From contig NZ_CP162129.1 in assembly GCF_040834005.1 (NCBI RefSeq), positions 695,501-759,500 on the forward strand: 64,000 nucleotides of DNA, written 5' to 3'. Both the position numbers and the translations under genes were made by a program. Below the pieces are notes generated by a model, which saw only the letters and a program-made list of their open reading frames with translations, ran no database searches and had not been told where the DNA came from. The stretch is from Paenibacillus sp. PL2-23. GTDB taxonomy: Bacteria > Bacillota > Bacilli > Paenibacillales > Paenibacillaceae. Shown piece by piece: positions 52,393-64,000 of the stretch (its first letter is position 1; every line of letters begins with the position of its first letter).

Positions 52393-52619
52393 GCGGCAGA
52401 CTCCCTTCCGCGTGTTGCTGTCTTTTTCTTAGTATGGAAAAATGCGGCACGACCTATTCATCGGAATGGACGAAACGGGGCAGCGTCTCAAGCTGCTGTA
52501 GAAGGCTAACCTTGGATTAGGTAAATATTTGGTGTAGAGAGGGGCGGAATGGTTGCTTTTTCCCCATGAAATACTATAATACAACTTGAAGCACTGACGG
52601 AAAGAAGGGATCAATCGAC

Positions 52620-53447
52620 ATGGAATTATGGTATACCGAGAAACAGACTGAAAGCTTCGGCATTACGGCGAAGATTACAAAAAGCTACGTACATGAGCAA
52701 ACCGAATTTCAACAGCTGGATATGATCGAGACCGAGGAGTTCGGCACGATGCTGGTGCTCGACGGCATGGTCATGACGACTGTGAAGGACGAGTTCGTCT
52801 ACCATGAGATGGTGGCGCATCCCGTGCTGTTCACGCATCCCAATCCGGAGCACGTGCTTGTTGTAGGCGGCGGCGACGGCGGCGTTATCCGCGAGGTCAT
52901 GAAGCATCCCAAGGTGAAGAAGGCTGTGCTCGTTGATATCGACGGCAAGGTCATCGAATATTCCAAGAAATACCTGCCGACAATCGCGGGCGAGCTGGAC
53001 AATCCGCGTGTCGAGGTGCTGGTGAATGACGGCTTTATGCACATCCACGATCATAAGAATACATACGACGTCATTATGGTCGACTCCACTGAGCCTGTAG
53101 GTCCTGCTGCCAACCTGTTCACTCGCGGCTTCTACCAAGGCATCTACGAGGCGCTTAAGGAAGACGGCATCTTCGTAGCTCAGACGGACAACCCGTGGTT
53201 CAAGGCTGACCTGATCCAGAGCGTCAATCGCGACGTGAAGGAAGTATTCCCGATTGTTCGCGTCTACGGCGCGAACATCCCGACGTATCCGTCCGGTCTG
53301 TGGACGTTCACGATGGGCAGCAAGAAGCATGATCCGCTGCAAGTGGACGAGTCGTCCATTCCAGAGCTGGATACGAAGTATTACACGCCGCGCCTGCACA
53401 AGGCCGCGTTCATTCTTCCGAAGTTTGTTGAGGATTTGGTGAAGTAA
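52620..53447 (+). CDS. speE: Spermidine synthase
   Basis: A 275-residue polyamine aminopropyltransferase making spermidine from putrescine and decarboxylated S-adenosylmethionine. The Rossmann core [15 protein letters not shown] and the motif [17 protein letters not shown] are standard; MVDSTEP carries the catalytic Asp. GAAGGGA lies 10 bases before the ATG. In B. subtilis speB (agmatinase) follows speE; here a response regulator does, after a terminator. Confidence 0.94.
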   Translation: MELWYTEKQTESFGITAKITKSYVHEQTEFQQLDMIETEEFGTMLVLDGMVMTTVKDEFVYHEMVAHPVLFTHPNPEHVLVVGGGDGGVIREVMKHPKVKKAVLVDIDGKVIEYSKKYLPTIAGELDNPRVEVLVNDGFMHIHDHKNTYDVIMVDSTEPVGPAANLFTRGFYQGIYEALKEDGIFVAQTDNPWFKADLIQSVNRDVKEVFPIVRVYGANIPTYPSGLWTFTMGSKKHDPLQVDESSIPELDTKYYTPRLHKAAFILPKFVEDLVK

Positions 53448-53480
53448 TCAAGGCGCCATTTCACGACCTGCCCCCACATG

Positions 53481-53527
53481 AGAGCCTTCCGCTCGGCTAA
53501 GCGCCGAGCAGGGCTCTTTTTCTTTTT
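53481..53527 (+). terminator. speE terminator
   Basis: AGAGCC with GCTCGGC pairs with GCCGAGC with GGGCTCT around TAAGC, followed by TTTTTCTTTTT. Confidence 0.85.
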
Positions 53528-53647
53528 GCTGGGGAGATGATGAGGGGCTGCAGCTAGTTTGTTCCGCGCGGAGAGGTATATACTAGAGCTACTTAAATGC
53601 AGAGCTGCTTCAATTCGGCTTGGAGCAAGCGTGGAGGGAAACGAAGA

Positions 53648-55258
53648 ATGGCGACCGGCGAATATGTCAAAATATTAATCGTAGACGATGAGGTGCTGAT
53701 CCGCCAAGGCGTCAAGCACTTCATGAACTGGGAGCAGGAGGGCTTCCAGATCGTAGGCGAGGCGTCGAATGGGGAGGAGGCGCTGGAGCTGATCCAGAGA
53801 CTGCGTCCGCATATTGTGCTGACGGATATTGTAATGCCTGTCATGGATGGCGAGGAGCTGACGAGGCAAATCAAGCAGCAGTATCCAGAAATCGAGATCA
53901 TCATACTCAGCAGCTTCGGCGAATTCGATTACGTGCGCTCCACCTTCCAGAGCGGCGTAGCGGATTACATCCTGAAGCCGAAGCTGGATATTCAGCATCT
54001 GCTGACCGTTCTGAAGCTGACGGCGGAGAGGATACCTGCTCTTGCGGCAGGTCAGAGCGGCGTTGTGCAGAGCGCTGCAAGCGGGCAAGAGGCGAAGGCG
54101 ACCCGCGGGGGCGTCTATTCGCCATCTGTAGAGCGCCTTCTGGAGCGGCTGATGTCAGGGTACGAAGCGGATGCGGTAACTGAGGAGATAACGGCTTTGT
54201 TCCCTTACGCATTATTTCGAATAGCGGGGATAGATACAAGGGGGCTCCCGAATGGCGGCGCGCATGAATGGAGCCAGCTGATGGAGAGCTGCAAGTCGCT
54301 GCTGCCGGGCGCTGTCATCCATGAGCTTCCAGAGGACGGGGCTATTCGGGCCTGCTTCATTAATGGTGATGCAGCCTCGATGGAGCGCCTTGAGGCAGCT
54401 GTTGCTGATTCGCTGCGCCGGCAGTCTTCCGAGAGATCGCAAACGCCAGTGGCGATTAGCGCAGCCTTCAGGGATGTTCGCGAGCTGCGTACATGCTATC
54501 GCGACTCTCTGCTCGCGCTGCTGGATTATTCCTTCTATGTCCCGGATATACCGGTATTGACGAAGAAGGAAGGGCTCGCCGTGACGCCTCACACGCCTGT
54601 CTTTCATCTCGATCGGTTCATTGATGAATTCAAGCGGGGGAGATTCCAGCAGGCGTTCGAAGACTTGCGCAAGCATGTCTACGAATTGGCAGAGTCGGCC
54701 GCGGCGGAGGTTATCGCGTTCAAGTCGCTCCTCGGCAATATTGTATTTAATGTAACCGTCTTGTTAGGGAACATGAAGTACGACATCAAGGAGCTGGATA
54801 AGAACAAATACGCGTATTTCAAAGCGATAGAGGATGCAAGGTTCGCGCGGGAGGCGTTGGAGCGGCTGGAAGCCTTCATTGGGGAGGCGGAAGCCTGCAT
54901 CGCGGACAAATCGGCGGCTCACGGGAGCACCAATATGAAGAAGCTGCTCGATTATATCCACGAGCATTACGCGGAGCCGCTGACGCTCTCGGACATGGCG
55001 AGGCATTTTCACTTCAACCCCTCCTACTTGTCCAGCTATTTCTCCGCCCATAACAGCGAAGGATTCGTGGATTATCTGCACAAGGTGAGGATTGAGAAGG
55101 CGGAGGAGCTGCTGCGCCAAGGAGACGCTTCGATCGCTCAGATCGGAGAGATGGTCGGCTACTCTGACCATAGCTACTTCACGAAAGTATTCAAGAAGCT
55201 TACGGGAGAGTCGCCTAGTCGCTACCGTCGCCAATTTACGAACGAAGAGAAGGAATGA
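53648..55258 (+). CDS. Response regulator, receiver plus AraC-type DNA-binding domain (YesN-like)
   Basis: A 536-residue regulator. The receiver at 1-125 has the acidic pair in IVDDE, phospho-Asp in LTDIVMPVMDG and Lys in LKPK. A 270-residue middle region follows, then a C-terminal AraC double helix-turn-helix (TLSDMARHFHFNPSYLSSYF and GEMVGYSDHSYFTKVFKKLTG). ATG 53648 has GGAGGG 9 bases upstream. The kinase gene starts 3 bases after its stop. Such pairs control the sugar ABC genes beside them, here the binding protein, permeases and beta-galactosidase. Confidence 0.92.
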   Translation: MATGEYVKILIVDDEVLIRQGVKHFMNWEQEGFQIVGEASNGEEALELIQRLRPHIVLTDIVMPVMDGEELTRQIKQQYPEIEIIILSSFGEFDYVRSTFQSGVADYILKPKLDIQHLLTVLKLTAERIPALAAGQSGVVQSAASGQEAKATRGGVYSPSVERLLERLMSGYEADAVTEEITALFPYALFRIAGIDTRGLPNGGAHEWSQLMESCKSLLPGAVIHELPEDGAIRACFINGDAASMERLEAAVADSLRRQSSERSQTPVAISAAFRDVRELRTCYRDSLLALLDYSFYVPDIPVLTKKEGLAVTPHTPVFHLDRFIDEFKRGRFQQAFEDLRKHVYELAESAAAEVIAFKSLLGNIVFNVTVLLGNMKYDIKELDKNKYAYFKAIEDARFAREALERLEAFIGEAEACIADKSAAHGSTNMKKLLDYIHEHYAEPLTLSDMARHFHFNPSYLSSYFSAHNSEGFVDYLHKVRIEKAEELLRQGDASIAQIGEMVGYSDHSYFTKVFKKLTGESPSRYRRQFTNEEKE

Positions 55259-55261
55259 GTC

Positions 55262-57043
55262 ATGATGGGGGAACTATTCGATCGATTCAAATATAACGGG
55301 CTGTTCATCAAAATGTTTATTATTATGGTCGTCAGTGTGATTGCCGTGTCTGTCACGTCAACTTGGACAACGATCAACACGTCGGAGCGGGTGTTTATGC
55401 AGACGTTCAGCATTACAAACGCCAAGATTATCACCCAAATCACGAATAACATGGACGCCTTCAGCGTGGCCGTAGTGACGGCGGTGAACAACGTCCAGCA
55501 GAGCGGCTCCATACGAGCCTTTCTCTCGGAAGGCGACGGTAATTCGATAGCCAACAGCCGGGCGTATTTCACGATGGGCCAGCAGATCAAGGCGATCCAA
55601 TCCGTGCTTGACGCTTACGAGACTAGCATAATCGTCACGGGCGTGAACGGCCGCATCTACACGACCGATCCGACGATCTGGCCTATTCCGGAGAACACGC
55701 TCCGGAATCATTCCATTACACAGGCCACGCTGGCGGAGCCGAGGCGCGTCCATTATCAGTATGATGACGCGGCCAGGTCGGGGGGCGCCGGCGTCGCTCC
55801 GACGATCGTCGCATCCAAGGCGCTAATTGATCGCTCCACCAACGACATATACGGCACGATATACGTGGCCATCCGGGAGAAGGAGTTCAAACGGTTTTAC
55901 AATAGCTTCACGGCTTTGGGCAACGATGTTGCGATTATGGACGGAGAGGGCGCAATCGTGTCGTCCAACCGTTCCGATTGGCAGGGACAGCCGTCCCTTG
56001 ATTTATTGGAGCACGCCAAGCGCATAGAGCAGGAAGCATTGCCATCCATTAACGCGCAGATCTTCGGGGTAGACCGGGTCATCCTCTCGCAGCCGCTGGA
56101 TTCCTTCGGCTTGTACGTGATCAATCTAATCGACAAGGACTTGGCAATTGGGCAGCTGACCGATATGAGGACGATTTTCCTAAGCGTGATTGCCATCGTG
56201 GCCGGCGTGCTCTTGATCGTCTTCCTTATCTCCAGAAGACTGACGAAGTCGCTGACGCGGCTGGTGAAGCAGATTTCGAACATTTCCAAGTACGAATTCG
56301 ACCATCATGTTGCGGTTGACGGGAGCTACGAGACGCGTCAGATCGGATTGGCCTTCAACTCCATGATGGATGAGCTTCAGGAATACGTGAAGGAGCTCAT
56401 ACAGTCTCAGAAGCAGCAGCGCAACGCTGAGCTTGAGGCGCTTCAGCAGCAGATCAATCCGCATTTCCTCTACAATACGCTTGCTTCGGTCAAGTTCATG
56501 GTGCAGCAGGGAAGCAAGGATAAGGCGGCAGAGACCATCAACGCGTTGATCTCCCTGCTCCAGAACGCAATCAGCAACGTAAGCGAGACGATCACCCTGG
56601 GTCAGGAGCTCGTCAACCTGCGCAATTATGTGTTCATTAACCATGTTCGGTACGGGGAACGGATCAAAATGAACTATTTTGTCGCTCCGGGCTGCATGGG
56701 CTTTCATGTGCCGAAGCTCATCATTCAGCCCTTTATCGAAAATGCCTTCTTCCACGGCTTCAATCGGAAGGGAACGGGCAATATTTACTTCATGGCTTCG
56801 GTGGACGGAAGCGCGCTCGTGTGCGAAGTGGTGGACGACGGAGACGGCTTCGACGTAAGCGAGCAAGGCGGGGAGGAGCTCGGGCGCGGGAAGGTCAAGC
56901 GTCAGCTGTTTGCCGGTATTGGAATGAAGAACGTGCATGACCGGATTCAGCTGCTTTACGGAGAGGATTACGGTGTAGTCGTGGAAAGTGAGCCGGGGGA
57001 AGGGACGAAGGTCAAAATTCGTATTCCTCTATTGGAACAATAG
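55262..57043 (+). CDS. Sensor histidine kinase (YesM-like)
   Basis: A 593-residue membrane kinase. Helices near residues 17-38 and 302-322 enclose a Cache-type outside sensor, followed by a HAMP domain. The phosphorylated His lies in QQQINPHFLYNTLAS, and the ATPase has the N-box IIQPFIENAFFHG and a G-box DGDGF. Cotranscribed with the response regulator. It probably senses an outside sugar, perhaps through the binding protein encoded next. The start may be ATG 55262 or 55265. Confidence 0.92.
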   Translation: MMGELFDRFKYNGLFIKMFIIMVVSVIAVSVTSTWTTINTSERVFMQTFSITNAKIITQITNNMDAFSVAVVTAVNNVQQSGSIRAFLSEGDGNSIANSRAYFTMGQQIKAIQSVLDAYETSIIVTGVNGRIYTTDPTIWPIPENTLRNHSITQATLAEPRRVHYQYDDAARSGGAGVAPTIVASKALIDRSTNDIYGTIYVAIREKEFKRFYNSFTALGNDVAIMDGEGAIVSSNRSDWQGQPSLDLLEHAKRIEQEALPSINAQIFGVDRVILSQPLDSFGLYVINLIDKDLAIGQLTDMRTIFLSVIAIVAGVLLIVFLISRRLTKSLTRLVKQISNISKYEFDHHVAVDGSYETRQIGLAFNSMMDELQEYVKELIQSQKQQRNAELEALQQQINPHFLYNTLASVKFMVQQGSKDKAAETINALISLLQNAISNVSETITLGQELVNLRNYVFINHVRYGERIKMNYFVAPGCMGFHVPKLIIQPFIENAFFHGFNRKGTGNIYFMASVDGSALVCEVVDDGDGFDVSEQGGEELGRGKVKRQLFAGIGMKNVHDRIQLLYGEDYGVVVESEPGEGTKVKIRIPLLEQ

Positions 57044-57187
57044 AACTGAACAAAGATTTTGCCAAAAACCAAAAATCGTACCAAAACGAGATGAGCGCTC
57101 TCGGCAAGATGCAATAATCGAACAAATGTAAGCGAAGATTTTCATAACGTCATAAATTTGTGGAATGCTAAGATGGTATCAGTAAGC

Positions 57188-57201
57188 AGCAAACGCTTAC
57201 A
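57188..57201 (+). promoter_or_regulatory. cre-like site before the sugar ABC operon
   Basis: On the minus strand TGTAAGCGTTTGCT agrees with the CcpA site pattern TGWAANCGNTNWCA except near the end. It lies 27 bases before the binding-protein start codon, so catabolite repression of the operon is likely. Confidence 0.6.
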
Positions 57202-57227
57202 ACATAGATAATATGGAGGTCAAAGAG

Positions 57228-58535
57228 ATGAGAAAAATGATGGCTGTAGTACTCGCCGGCATGATTGCGCTCACTGCTGCGTGCGGTACGAATAACAACA
57301 CAACCGACAGCGGAAACGCGGGCGGCGACAATGGCGGCAAGGAAACGGAAAAAATCACAATTTGGGCATGGGATCCCAATTTCAACATCAAAGTATTGAA
57401 TTTGGCCAAGGATACTTACGGAGCTGAAAATCCAGACCTGGACATTGAAATTATCGAGAACGCGCAAAACGACATCGTATCGAAGCTGAATACGGGTATG
57501 AGCTCGGGAACGACCAAGGGTCTTCCGAACATCGTCTTGATCGAGGACTACCGGGCGCAAGGCTTCCTTCAAGCTTATCCGGACATGTTCTATCCTTTGA
57601 ATGATACGTTCAAAGCAGAAGATTTCGCGGATTACAAGCTTGGGCCGACAAGCCTGGACGGCAAAAACTATGGTCTTCCGTTCGACTCCGGCGTAACGGG
57701 TCTGTATGTAAGAACAGACTATTTGGAGCAAGCCGGCTACACGGTCGACGACGTTCAAAACATTACATGGGACAAATACATCGAGATCGGCAAAGCGGTG
57801 AAAGAGAAAACGGGTAAAGACTGGCTGTCGCTCGACCCGAATGACCTTGGCATCATGCGCATCATGATCCAATCCGCTGGCGCGTGGTACACGGATGAAG
57901 ACGGCAAGACGCCTAATATTCAGAACAACCCCGCTATCAAGGAATCGTTCGAGACGTACAAGAAGCTCATGGACGCTAACATCGTGAAGGTTCATGCCGA
58001 CTGGAGCCAGTTCGTGGCTAACAACAACAGCGGCGCAGTCGGTTCCGTGCCGACGGGCAACTGGTTCACGCCATCCATCACAGCTGCGGCGGATCAAGCG
58101 GGCAAGTGGGCAGTCGCTCCGATTCCGAAGCTGACGAATAACGCTGACTCCATCAACGCCTCCAACCTTGGCGGCAGCTCGTGGTATGTGCTGAACGTGC
58201 CGGGCAAAGAAGCAGCGGCTGAATTCCTGGGCAAAACATTGGGCTCCAACGTCGATCTGTACCAGACGCTGATTACAGAAGTAGGCGCGATCGGCACGTA
58301 TAAGCCGGCTGCGGAAGGCGAAGCGTACAAAGCCGCTAACGAATTCTTCGCCGGTCAGAACATTGTTCAGGATTTCGCTAGATGGACAGCTGAAATTCCG
58401 AATGTGAACTATGGCATGCACACGTACGCGATCGACGACATCTTAAAGGTAGAATTGCAAAATTACCTGAACGGTAAATCCATCGATGACGTGCTTGCCG
58501 ACGCTCAGAAGCAAGCCGATTCGCAAATCAAATAA
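57228..58535 (+). CDS. Extracellular sugar-binding lipoprotein of an ABC importer
   Basis: A 435-residue family 1 solute-binding protein. The signal peptide ends in a lipobox (LTAAC) with Cys19 as lipid anchor, then a Gly/Asn/Asp-rich linker and the two-lobed binding domain (KITIWAWDPNF, YGLPFDSGVTGLYVRTD). ATG 57228 is chosen because GGAGGT lies 9 bases upstream; ATG 57213 comes before that site. Codon use looks optimised, as for a highly expressed protein. The likely ligands are galactose-containing sugars, judged only from the beta-galactosidase in the operon. Confidence 0.92.
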   Translation: MRKMMAVVLAGMIALTAACGTNNNTTDSGNAGGDNGGKETEKITIWAWDPNFNIKVLNLAKDTYGAENPDLDIEIIENAQNDIVSKLNTGMSSGTTKGLPNIVLIEDYRAQGFLQAYPDMFYPLNDTFKAEDFADYKLGPTSLDGKNYGLPFDSGVTGLYVRTDYLEQAGYTVDDVQNITWDKYIEIGKAVKEKTGKDWLSLDPNDLGIMRIMIQSAGAWYTDEDGKTPNIQNNPAIKESFETYKKLMDANIVKVHADWSQFVANNNSGAVGSVPTGNWFTPSITAAADQAGKWAVAPIPKLTNNADSINASNLGGSSWYVLNVPGKEAAAEFLGKTLGSNVDLYQTLITEVGAIGTYKPAAEGEAYKAANEFFAGQNIVQDFARWTAEIPNVNYGMHTYAIDDILKVELQNYLNGKSIDDVLADAQKQADSQIK

Positions 58536-58552
58536 GATCTTATCGTAAAGGG

Positions 58553-58621
58553 AAAACCTTGGACAGACGCTCGCTGCCTAGCCTACGGGTAAGCGGCGGG
58601 CGGCCTGCTTCAGGTTTTTTC
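58553..58621 (+). terminator. Partial terminator between binding protein and permease genes
   Basis: AAAACCT and AGGTTTT flank an imperfect GC-rich stem and end in six T residues. Within an operon, such a structure often lets the binding protein be made in excess over the permeases. Confidence 0.5.
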
Positions 58622-58653
58622 TTTGAAATATAGGTGCATGAGGAGGCAAGGCC

Positions 58654-59529
58654 ATGAACATTAAGGCGAAGACGAACGCGATCAGCTGGTCCTTTATCGC
58701 CGTCGCGGTCATTATGATCTGCGTGTTTTATTTTTATCCGATGATCCAAGCGCTCATTATGTCATTCCAGTCCGGGACCGGAACTAACCTTAGCTTCGTC
58801 GGACTCGATAACTACAAGCGGCTGCTGTCGGACACATCGTTTTTAACAGCGCTGAAGAACACGTCTATCTACCTTATCGTTCAGGTGCCGATCATGATCC
58901 TGTTGGCCATGTTTATCTCGGTGCTGCTGAACGACAAAAATTTGAAGCTGAAGGGCTTTTTCCGAACCGCTATTTTCTTGCCCGCAGTGACGTCTCTTGT
59001 TGCTTATTCTGTTATCTTTAAGTATTTGTTCGGACCGGATGGCCTGATCAATACGATGCTGCTCAAGCTGCATATTGTGAATGCTCCCATTGAATGGATT
59101 ACGGATCCCTTCTGGGCCAAGATTACGATCATTATCGCCATTACGTGGCGGTGGACCGGATACAACATGATTTTTTATCTTTCCGCCCTGCAAAATATCG
59201 ACAATTCCATCTACGAAGCTGCGCGCATCGATGGCGCATCATCCTTCCGGCAATTCCGGAGCATTACCGTGCCGCTGCTGAAGCCGATTATCTTGTTTAC
59301 GTCGATTACATCCACGATCGGCACCCTGCAGCTGTTCGATGAGGTTATGAACATTACGAAGGGCGGACCCGGCAACGCGACTATGACGTTGTCCCAATAT
59401 ATCTATGACCTTTCGTTCAAATACACGCCCAACTTCGGCTATGCCGCTACCGTGTCCTATGCGATCGTTATTCTGATCGTGATCTTCTCGATCCTACAGT
59501 TCAAATTGGCAGGTGATAAGAATGGGTAA
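58654..59529 (+). CDS. Sugar ABC transporter permease (MalF type)
   Basis: A 291-residue permease with six helices. The EAA loop contacting the ATPase reads EAARIDGASSFRQFRSITVP. GAGGAGG precedes the ATG. Together with the next gene it forms the membrane channel for the sugar bound by the upstream lipoprotein. No ATPase gene is present in the operon. Confidence 0.94.
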   Translation: MNIKAKTNAISWSFIAVAVIMICVFYFYPMIQALIMSFQSGTGTNLSFVGLDNYKRLLSDTSFLTALKNTSIYLIVQVPIMILLAMFISVLLNDKNLKLKGFFRTAIFLPAVTSLVAYSVIFKYLFGPDGLINTMLLKLHIVNAPIEWITDPFWAKITIIIAITWRWTGYNMIFYLSALQNIDNSIYEAARIDGASSFRQFRSITVPLLKPIILFTSITSTIGTLQLFDEVMNITKGGPGNATMTLSQYIYDLSFKYTPNFGYAATVSYAIVILIVIFSILQFKLAGDKNG

Positions 59530-60346
59530 GCTGAAACGCTTCTTCATGTACCTCTTCCTGAGTATCGCGTCGCTCGTATCGATCTTCCCGTTCCTGTGGA
59601 TGATCGTCAGCTCGACCAATCGCTCCATCGACGTCACCCAGGGCAAGCTGCTTCCGGGTCCATATCTAGGCGAAAACTTGAAAAAGGTATTCGATACGAT
59701 CGATATCGTTCCGGCTTTGCTGAACTCTGCTCAAATTTCAATCACAACAACGATTCTTGCGATGTTGATTGCTTCCCTTGCGGGCTACGGGTTCGAAATT
59801 TTCCGCAGCAAGTCAAAGGATATCGTCTTCAGCATTCTGCTGCTGTCGATGATGCTTCCGTTCGCGGCGCTTATGGTGCCGCTCTACCGGATGTTCGGCA
59901 GCATCTCGCAGACGATGCCGTTCATCGGGATCGATACGATTTCTTCGGTCATTTTGCCCACGGTGACCACAGCGTTTTTGATCTTTTTCTTCCGTCAAAG
60001 CACGAAGATGTTTCCGAAGGATATGCTCGAGGCTGGGCGAATTGACGGCTTGAGCGAGCTTGGCGTATTCTTCCGGGTCTATGTGCCGACGATGAAGACG
60101 ACCTACGCCGCTGCGGCGATTATTACGTTCATGTCCAGCTGGAACAACTACCTGTGGCCGCTCGTCGTGCTGCAATCGCCGGAGAAGCGGACGATTCCGC
60201 TCCTCATCTCGAACCTTGGCTCCAGCTATTCGCCGGATTACGGGGTAATCATGACGGTTATCCTGATTGCAACCTTGCCAACCGCGATTGTGTTTTTCTT
60301 GATGCAGAAGCATTTTGTCGCAGGTATGACGGGCTCGGTGAAGTAA
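59522..60346 (+). CDS. Sugar ABC transporter permease (MalG type)
   Basis: A 274-residue permease with six helices and EAA loop EAGRIDGLSELGVFFRVYVP. ATG 59522 overlaps the previous gene by 8 bases, with AGGTG upstream inside it, so translation is coupled. Partner of the MalF-type subunit. Confidence 0.94.
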   Translation: MGKLKRFFMYLFLSIASLVSIFPFLWMIVSSTNRSIDVTQGKLLPGPYLGENLKKVFDTIDIVPALLNSAQISITTTILAMLIASLAGYGFEIFRSKSKDIVFSILLLSMMLPFAALMVPLYRMFGSISQTMPFIGIDTISSVILPTVTTAFLIFFFRQSTKMFPKDMLEAGRIDGLSELGVFFRVYVPTMKTTYAAAAIITFMSSWNNYLWPLVVLQSPEKRTIPLLISNLGSSYSPDYGVIMTVILIATLPTAIVFFLMQKHFVAGMTGSVK

Positions 60347-60349
60347 TAA

Positions 60350-63454
<3,105 letters not shown>

Positions 63455-63516
63455 ATGGTAGTGCGTAGTGCCGTAATGGCGTAATGCGTAATCGACAGAT
63501 TGTAAGGATAATAATT

Positions 63517-63558
63517 GAGGCTATCCCTCGCTGCTTCGGCGGCTGGCGGGATAGCCTC
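63517..63558 (+). terminator. lacZ terminator
   Basis: GAGGCTATCCC pairs with GGGATAGCCTC around CGCTGCTTCGGCGG; the tail TTGTCGTTTGTCG is only moderately T-rich. Confidence 0.7.
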
Positions 63559-63615
63559 TTGTCGTTTGTCGTTGTTTAGATGATGAAGAAAGCGCAGCTT
63601 ATCAACCCACACTCT

Positions 63616-63686
63616 AGATGCAGAACGTACAGTTATTTTTATCAATTGGCCTCTTATGACCGACACTAGCTGCAGAAAGTACATCT
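63616..63686. repeat. TGCAG/GTAC short repeat pair, third copy
   Basis: TGCAGAACGTACAGTTATTT at 63619 and TGCAGAAAGTACATCTAA at 63671 are 52 bp apart. The stretch between them, including CCTCTTATGACC, matches the reverse complement of 5258-5326. The two sites are thus copies of one dispersed element some 58 kb apart. Confidence 0.8.
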
Positions 63687-63730
63687 AAAAAGATGGGCTT
63701 TTGGGGATATGGCCCTTTTCACCTTAGGCC

Positions 63731-64000
63731 CCCAGCGAGCAACAGCGACACGAGGGATCGTTATGGAAGCTGAGGAGCAGCTAGTTTGTGCCATAGCCAC
63801 ACGAGGTGTGGCTATGGCAGCGACTGGGGCGCCCCAGCGAGCAACAACGACACGAAGTATCGTTATGGAAGCTGAGGAGCAGCTAGTTTGTGCCATAGCC
63901 ACACGAGGTGTGGCTATGGCAGCAATTGAAGCGTCCCAGCGAGCAACAGCGACATGAGGTATCGTTGTTTAAGCTTAGGAGCAGCTAGTTTGTGTTATAG
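63731..64000. repeat. Array 5: 102-bp tandem repeat of two alternating hairpins
   Basis: Units start at 63731, 63833 and 63935, the last cut by the window edge. Each carries CCATAGCCACAC-GAG-GTGTGGCTATGG, a 12-bp perfect stem, and a weaker AACGACAC-GAA-GTATCGTT stem. The centres (near 63753, 63804, 63855, 63906 and 63957) are 51 bp apart, so the 102-bp unit is two 51-bp steps. The open frame across it is a by-product of the period. Confidence 0.85.

Noticed and set aside
63709..63957. Repeat protein on the plus strand of array 5
   Set aside because: The 102-bp period keeps the frame open automatically. Start signals are lacking, and the hairpins explain the conservation.

Overview
The window looks like chromosome from a Paenibacillaceae member (Paenibacillus or a close relative). 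The evidence is a Firmicutes gene set with strong GGAGG-type ribosome binding sites and frequent GTG/TTG starts, moderately high GC, lipoteichoic acid synthase, CcdC, YwhD, a PbpG-SpeE pair, a YesMN-type two-component system, an aa3-type quinol oxidase and an S-layer-domain remnant. No rRNA or tRNA genes, prophage or CRISPR array were seen.

Layout. 1-3.5 kb: end of a membrane protein, a small acidic protein, a divergent PurA-family enzyme with a divergently transcribed LysR regulator, and a VOC protein. 3.7-5.1 kb: a solo TnpB (IS1341-type) element with a probable guide RNA at its right end. 5.1-5.7 kb: short repeats. 5.8-14 kb: a nuclease-helicase fusion, a diguanylate cyclase, and a BmrCD-like heterodimeric ABC exporter preceded by a leader peptide and an intrinsic terminator (attenuator). 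14-20 kb: a second repeat array, a small membrane protein, a chemoreceptor and a GGDEF-EAL protein. 19.9-25.3 kb: MarR/MMPL efflux pair with a perfect operator palindrome, then asparaginase and a BCP peroxiredoxin. 25.4-30.1 kb: envelope genes (LtaS, VanY-like carboxypeptidase, cardiolipin synthase). 30.2-33.4 kb: a candidate small RNA and an oxidative-stress locus (PerR, an overlapping OmpR-type regulator, catalase) with visible PerR boxes and a four-fold 11-bp direct repeat. 33.6-37.8 kb: CcdC, a membrane protein, an M1 peptidase and YwhD. 37.9-42.8 kb: a third repeat array abutting an S-layer gene remnant, then a four-gene ECF sigma operon and a double-GNAT protein. 43-50 kb: a secreted protein with duplicated C-terminal domains and the qoxABCD quinol oxidase. 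50.2-53.4 kb: PbpG-like penicillin-binding protein and spermidine synthase. 53.6-63.5 kb: a carbohydrate island (response regulator, sensor kinase, binding protein, two permeases, GH2 beta-galactosidase) with a cre-like site. The window ends in another repeat array.

The most unusual feature is not a gene. At least six intergenic sites carry palindromic or near-palindromic motifs of unrelated sequence, yet nearly all are spaced at 51 bp (52 bp in a few places). Three sites share one motif (TAGACGT/ACGTCTA) with spacers homogenised within each locus. The second notable point is the dense, readable regulation: PerR boxes, a PhoB-like direct repeat before the catalase gene, a Rex-like site before qoxA, a MarR operator, a cre site and a leader-peptide attenuator.
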